NCBI GenBank assembly: GCA_947374485.1
Contig: CANCCF010000192.1
Coordinates: forward strand, 1-7,755
DNA from: Comamonadaceae bacterium
GTDB lineage: Bacteria > Pseudomonadota > Gammaproteobacteria > Burkholderiales > Burkholderiaceae_C
Length of the DNA: 7,755 nt
Direction: 5' to 3'
Notes under the pieces: generated by a model
Databases searched by the model: none
Told to the model about the DNA's origin: nothing
The model's input: only the letters and a program-made list of their open reading frames with translations
Made by a program: the position numbers and the translations under genes
Part shown: positions 5,038 through 7,755 of the stretch, piece after piece
Numbering within the stretch: the first letter of the stretch is position 1
Layout: each line of letters opens with the position of its first letter

Positions 5038-6897
5038 TTGGACAACGACGTCTTCGTCCTGCTGGATGACTGCCACGCCACCGCCGCGCAGCCCACCAGC
5101 AGGCTCTACAGCGCCTTTGTGCGCGAGCACCGCTGCACCGACCCGTTGACTTTGGATGCGCTGTGGCAAGGCGTTGCCGCCGACCAGGCGCGCGGACTGC
5201 ACGCAGCGGTGTTTGCCGACTACGAATGGGGTGCCAAGCTGCTGCAAGCCGGGCACCGGCATCTGGCCGCTGATGACCGCAGCAGCCTGCGCGTGCTGGT
5301 GTTTGAAAAGCTGGAACACCTGTCTGCCGATCAGGTCGCCGCTTGGCTGGCCCAGCAGGATGGCGGAGATGCGCCCACCCCCGCTGGCATTTGCAATCTG
5401 CTGGCCAACATCGATGAACAACGCTTCAACGCCGACATTGCACGCATCCGCGCACTCATCAGCCAAGGCGAGACCTACCAGGTCAACTACACCTTCAACA
5501 ACCACGGTTCGCAATATGGCACGCCCGTGGGCCTGTACCGGCGCCTGCGCGCCATGCAGCCGGTGGCCTTTGGCGCGGTGGCCGCCATGCCCGATGGCCT
5601 TTGGGTGCTGTCGAGTTCACCCGAGCTCTTTGTGCGCCACGCCGCAAGCCACCTCACCACCCGGCCCATGAAGGGCACGGCAGCACGCCTGCCTGACAGC
5701 ACACAAGACCAGCAGCGCGCCGACTGGCTGGCGCACGATGCCAAGAACCGTTCCGAGAACGTGATGATCGTGGACCTGCTGCGCAACGACCTGGGCCGTA
5801 TTTCCGAAATTGGCTCTGTGCATGTGCCCAAATTGTTCGCGGTGGAAACCTACCGCACGGTGCACCAGATGACCTCCACCGTGGAGTCCACGGTGCAGCG
5901 TGGTGTGGACTTCCCGTCGGTGCTGCGCGCCCTCTTCCCCTGCGGCTCGATTACCGGTGCGCCCAAGGTCCACACCATGGACCTGATTGCCGAATTGGAG
6001 TCCGAGCCGCGCGGTTTGTACTGCGGCGCCATGGGCTGGGTCGATGCGCCAGAAGGCGGAGCGGCGCTGGGCGCCTTCTGCTTGTCGGTGGCCATACGCA
6101 CCTTGCAACTGGGGCCAGTGGTGCAGGGGCGGCGCGCGGCTACCTTGGGGGTGGGCGGCGGCATTGTGCTGGACTCGGAGGCAGGCGACGAGTTCACTGA
6201 GACCCAATCCAAAACGCGCTTTTTGACCCGCATGGACCCGGGCTTCACCCTGTTTGAAACCATGCGGGTCAGCCGCGGCCGCGTGCGCCACCTGGTGTGG
6301 CATTTGCAGCGCCTGAGCGCCAGCGCAAAGACCCTGGGTTTTCAGCTGGATGAGACGCAGCTGCACGCCGCGCTGGCCCGGCAACTACAGGCGCTGGCCG
6401 AGGCCAACACCTGGCGCTTGCGGCTGGACTTGCACCACGACGGCAGCATGGGATGGCAGCACGCTGCGCTGGCACCGCTGAAGCCTGGGCCTGCCCTGCT
6501 GGTGCTGGCCAACGCACCAGTGCCACCGCAGGAGGCAGCCCTGCTGAACCACAAAACATCCTTGCGCCGTGCCTACGATGCATCCATCCAGCAGGCCGCA
6601 GCCCTTGGCGCCTTTGACGCCCTGTACCTGAATGCGCAGGGTGAAATCACAGAAGGCGCGCGTAGCACCGTGTTGGTGAAGCTGGAGGGCCGCTGGTACA
6701 CACCGCCCCTGTCCAGCGGTGTGCTTGCCGGGGTGCTGCGTGGGCGTTTGCTTGCGTGCTGTCCGGGCATCAGGGAACAGGCCATCCGCCTGGAGCAACT
6801 GCTGTCAGCGCAAGACCTGCGCGTGGGCAGCGCACTGCGCGGCCTGCAGCGCGCAGCCCTGCTGCACGACGCCCAAGGGGCGATTGTCAGGGTGTAG
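5038..6897 (+). CDS. pabB: Fused aminodeoxychorismate synthase component I / 4-amino-4-deoxychorismate lyase (PabB-PabC)
   Basis: Two consecutive steps of 4-aminobenzoate (folate) synthesis appear in one 619-residue cytosolic protein. The N-terminal part (about 1-397) is a chorismate-binding PabB domain: QGETYQVNYT (143-152), PMKGTAAR with K212, SENVMIVDLLRNDLGRI with E240, and CGSITGAPK (302-310). It should aminate chorismate using ammonia from a PabA glutaminase, which is not in this window. The C-terminal part (about 400-619) is a class IV PLP-dependent lyase (PabC): FETMRV near its start, the likely Schiff-base lysine K506 in NHKTS, and TEGARST (538-544) for cofactor binding; it should release pyruvate and yield 4-aminobenzoate. 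The start is uncertain: TTG 5038 has GAGG 9 nt upstream and puts VFVLLDD near the N-terminus, as I expect for these proteins; GTG 4999 would add 13 residues encoded by the rpoD terminator. No strong own promoter was found. The PabB domain is shorter at its N-terminus than E. coli PabB (453 residues). Confidence 0.93.
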   Translation: MDNDVFVLLDDCHATAAQPTSRLYSAFVREHRCTDPLTLDALWQGVAADQARGLHAAVFADYEWGAKLLQAGHRHLAADDRSSLRVLVFEKLEHLSADQVAAWLAQQDGGDAPTPAGICNLLANIDEQRFNADIARIRALISQGETYQVNYTFNNHGSQYGTPVGLYRRLRAMQPVAFGAVAAMPDGLWVLSSSPELFVRHAASHLTTRPMKGTAARLPDSTQDQQRADWLAHDAKNRSENVMIVDLLRNDLGRISEIGSVHVPKLFAVETYRTVHQMTSTVESTVQRGVDFPSVLRALFPCGSITGAPKVHTMDLIAELESEPRGLYCGAMGWVDAPEGGAALGAFCLSVAIRTLQLGPVVQGRRAATLGVGGGIVLDSEAGDEFTETQSKTRFLTRMDPGFTLFETMRVSRGRVRHLVWHLQRLSASAKTLGFQLDETQLHAALARQLQALAEANTWRLRLDLHHDGSMGWQHAALAPLKPGPALLVLANAPVPPQEAALLNHKTSLRRAYDASIQQAAALGAFDALYLNAQGEITEGARSTVLVKLEGRWYTPPLSSGVLAGVLRGRLLACCPGIREQAIRLEQLLSAQDLRVGSALRGLQRAALLHDAQGAIVRV

Positions 6898-6908
6898 TGC
6901 GGGTGTGG

Positions 6909-7196
6909 CTAGCGTGTGGCGCGAGCCGTGCGTTCGCGCACCAGGCCAAAGGAAAACTGCAGCACTTCATCCAGTGCCTGTTGCATGGCCTGGCGCTCAG
7001 GTTCAGTCAGGTAAAACATCATGTCCACATCGTGGCGCACGTAGCGCGCGGGCAGGCGGTTGAGAGACAGGCAAGCGACATCGGCCAGCATGTCGGCCGT
7101 GTAGTCCATGTACTCGGGCGCCTGTGCGCGGCGGGCCACCTCTTCAAACACCAGGCGCTCGTAGTAGTTGTGGACCTGGTCAAAGTTGTATTCCAT
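6909..7196 (-). CDS. ComFB-family small protein
   Basis: This 95-residue cytosolic protein has no signal peptide or membrane segment. It matches the late-competence ComFB family: NYYERLVFEEVARRA near the N-terminus (10-24), then a core DMLADVACLSLNRLPARY (35-52) and VRHDVDMMFYLTEPER (53-68), followed by a basic C-terminal tail. In Bacillus the comFB gene lies in the comF competence operon. Cyanobacterial relatives have been reported, as I recall, to bind cyclic dinucleotides. The role in betaproteobacteria is not established, and no other competence gene is in this window. Only one cysteine (C42) is present, so a multi-cysteine zinc site is unlikely. The ATG at 7196 has GGAG 7 nt upstream, excluding the longer in-frame extension reaching 7700. 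The gene is convergent with the pabB-pabC fusion (11 nt between stop codons) and divergent from the HxlR-like regulator. Confidence 0.9.
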   Translation of the reverse strand: MEYNFDQVHNYYERLVFEEVARRAQAPEYMDYTADMLADVACLSLNRLPARYVRHDVDMMFYLTEPERQAMQQALDEVLQFSFGLVRERTARATR

Positions 7197-7203
7197 GTAT
7201 GTT

Positions 7204-7207
7204 CTCC
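7204..7207 (-). promoter_or_regulatory. Ribosome binding site of the ComFB-family gene
   Basis: On the minus strand GGAG lies 7 nt before the ATG at 7196. This fixes the start and rules out the longer reading frame that runs antisense through the neighbouring regulator. Confidence 0.75.
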
Positions 7208-7231
7208 GTGGCCTGTGCCGCTTCTGTGCTT

Positions 7232-7249
7232 GCACCGACCTTAGCACCG
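7232..7249 (-). repeat. Direct repeat GCACCG x2 around the comFB -10 box, possible operator
   Basis: On the plus strand GCACCG occurs at 7232-7237 and 7244-7249, 12 bp apart and so about one helical turn. The six bases between them (7238-7243) are exactly the proposed minus-strand -10 box. A dimeric regulator bound here would block the promoter. The motif is short and the DNA is GC-rich, so chance is possible. Confidence 0.3.
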
Positions 7250-7266
7250 GGGCCTGTAGCTGACAA
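7238..7266 (-). promoter_or_regulatory. Putative promoter of the ComFB-family gene
   Basis: Minus strand: -35 box TTGTCA (7266-7261, five of six), a 17-nt spacer, then an extended -10, TGC-TAAGGT (-10 hexamer at 7243-7238; positions 1, 2 and 6 match). Transcription would start near 7231, about 35 nt before the ATG. Good geometry with a moderate -10. Confidence 0.5.
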
Positions 7267-7301
7267 GGGTGGGATGCCCCACTGTCGGGCCCGGCTCCGG
7301 C

Positions 7302-7324
7302 GCAGCTATGATTCTTGTAGCAGC
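7302..7324. repeat. Imperfect inverted repeat, possibly a degenerate dispersed repeat
   Basis: GCAGCTA (7302-7308) and TAGCAGC (7318-7324) pair except for one mismatch across a 9-nt AT-richer centre. From memory, AGCTA-type short palindromes with an AT-rich loop are scattered between genes in Comamonadaceae; I cannot confirm membership here. TATGAT at 7307-7312, overlapping the left arm, is a five-of-six -10 match that could serve the downstream regulator, but no good -35 is present. Confidence 0.3.
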
Positions 7325-7366
7325 GGCCAGATGGGGCCAGGCTGGCGCGAAAAAAATCGGCATGAC

Positions 7367-7371
7367 AAAGG
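7367..7371 (+). promoter_or_regulatory. Ribosome binding site of the HxlR-like regulator
   Basis: AAAGG lies 8 nt before the ATG at 7380. The in-frame ATGs at 7269 and 7362 lack a comparable site, so 7380 is the preferred start. Confidence 0.55.
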
Positions 7372-7379
7372 TTGCACAC

Positions 7380-7691
7380 ATGGGTACCAAAGAATCTGCG
7401 GCCATGGGCCAGTTGCTGGGGCTGTTGGAGGCACGTTATGCCATGCGGGTCCTGTGGGCCCTCAGGGACGGCCATGCACAAACCTTTCGCTTGTTGCAGG
7501 ACAGCGTGGGTGGCATCACCCCCAACACCTTGAACACGCGGGTGAAGGAACTGCGTGATGCCGGACTGATCAGCCATGCGGGCGAGGGCTATTTTTTGAC
7601 ACCCCCAGGCGCAGATCTCGCCAAGCGCATGGGCGAACTGCCCGCCTTTGCCAGCAAATGGGCAGCAGGCCATTCCAAAGCACTCAAATAG
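7380..7691 (+). CDS. HxlR-like winged helix-turn-helix transcriptional regulator
   Basis: A predicted DNA-binding protein of 103 residues, the usual size for HxlR-type regulators. The layout fits: a first helix around LLEARYAMRVLWALRDG (15-31); a helix-turn-helix with FRLLQDSVGGITPNTLNTRV (36-55), of which ITPNTLNTRVKEL is the likely recognition helix; then DAGLIS and a wing ending GYFLTPPGADL (70-80). The family usually dimerises, but the effector cannot be read from the sequence. There is no cysteine at all, so redox sensing through thiols, known for some members, is ruled out. Start chosen at ATG 7380 because AAAGG lies 8 nt upstream and the conserved part begins shortly after; ATG 7362 would add six residues. 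It is divergent from the ComFB-family gene, a common arrangement for a regulator and its target. A MarR- or PadR-type label is less likely. Confidence 0.82.
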   Translation: MGTKESAAMGQLLGLLEARYAMRVLWALRDGHAQTFRLLQDSVGGITPNTLNTRVKELRDAGLISHAGEGYFLTPPGADLAKRMGELPAFASKWAAGHSKALK

Positions 7692-7708
7692 CCACGGCAC
7701 GCCGTGGC
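7691..7708 (+). terminator. GC-rich hairpin after the regulator, possible terminator
   Basis: A perfect 7-bp stem, GCCACGG (7691-7697) with CCGTGGC (7702-7708), and a 4-nt loop begin at the last base of the stop codon. No T-run follows, so this is not a classic intrinsic terminator; it may only stabilise the mRNA 3' end. Confidence 0.35.
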
Positions 7709-7726
7709 GGGCACGGGTGCTTGCGG

Positions 7727-7732
7727 CATAAT
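7727..7732 (+). promoter_or_regulatory. -10-like box near the window end
   Basis: CATAAT matches five of six -10 positions. The best -35 at 17-nt spacing (GTGGCG, 7704-7709) is poor and overlaps the hairpin. It may belong to a gene starting beyond the window; no start codon for it is visible. Confidence 0.25.
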
Positions 7733-7755
7733 TTGGGGCTTTGCCGCCAGCACCA

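Noticed and set aside
6919..6939. GCGCGA / TCGCGC hairpin at the ComFB 3' end
   Set aside because: A 6-bp stem within coding DNA with no T-run on either strand; common by chance at this GC content.
7286..7293. CGGGCCCG palindrome in the divergent region
   Set aside because: Eight bases of pure G/C in GC-rich DNA; weaker than the GCACCG repeat as an operator.
7269..7379. N-terminal extension of the regulator from ATG 7269 or 7362
   Set aside because: The extra residues do not resemble the family, the region holds promoter-like sequence, and AAAGG points to ATG 7380.
6909..7700. 263-codon minus-strand frame containing the ComFB gene
   Set aside because: Only the last 95 codons match a family; the rest is antisense to the regulator, and a good GGAG sits before the internal ATG at 7196.
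1..7755. CRISPR arrays, tRNA/rRNA genes, insertion sequences, attachment sites
   Set aside because: No spaced identical repeats, no tRNA-like cloverleaf sequence, no transposase or integrase, and no abrupt composition change were seen on either strand.

Overview
The window is GC-rich DNA carrying ordinary housekeeping genes. It most likely comes from the chromosome of a betaproteobacterium of the order Burkholderiales, probably the family Comamonadaceae. This rests on the dnaG-rpoD pair, the Lys/Ala/Pro-rich N-terminal tail on RpoD, the fused PabB-PabC enzyme and the overall codon use. The genus cannot be fixed by eye.

Layout: (1) 1-416 (+) is the 3' end of a gamma-glutamyltransferase gene. 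(2) 452-2368 (+) is dnaG, DNA primase. (3) 2369-2604 is a 236-nt gap that probably forms most of a long rpoD mRNA leader; the best promoter lies inside the dnaG 3' end. (4) 2605-4986 (+) is rpoD, the housekeeping sigma-70, followed by a strong intrinsic terminator at 4995-5022. (5) About 5038-6897 (+) is a PabB-PabC fusion that makes 4-aminobenzoate for folate. (6) 6909-7196 (-) is a small ComFB-family protein, convergent with and only 11 nt from the pabB-pabC gene. (7) 7197-7379 is a divergent promoter region. (8) 7380-7691 (+) is a small winged-helix regulator resembling the HxlR family. (9) 7692-7755 has a GC-rich hairpin and a -10-like box but no coding start.

How the genes relate: dnaG and rpoD form the core of the macromolecular-synthesis cluster, which couples replication priming to transcription initiation. 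No rpsU lies directly upstream. rpoD seems able to be transcribed apart from dnaG. The pabB-pabC gene is insulated from rpoD by the terminator and is probably a separate unit. The ComFB gene and the HxlR-like gene are divergent and share a control region, so the regulator may control ComFB, itself, or both.

I see no mobile element, CRISPR array, tRNA or rRNA, and no plainly new multi-gene system. The points most worth a second look are the tetrapeptide-repeat tail of RpoD, the long structured rpoD leader, the ComFB/HxlR divergent pair with direct repeats around a -10 box, and the start region of the pabB-pabC fusion beside the rpoD terminator.
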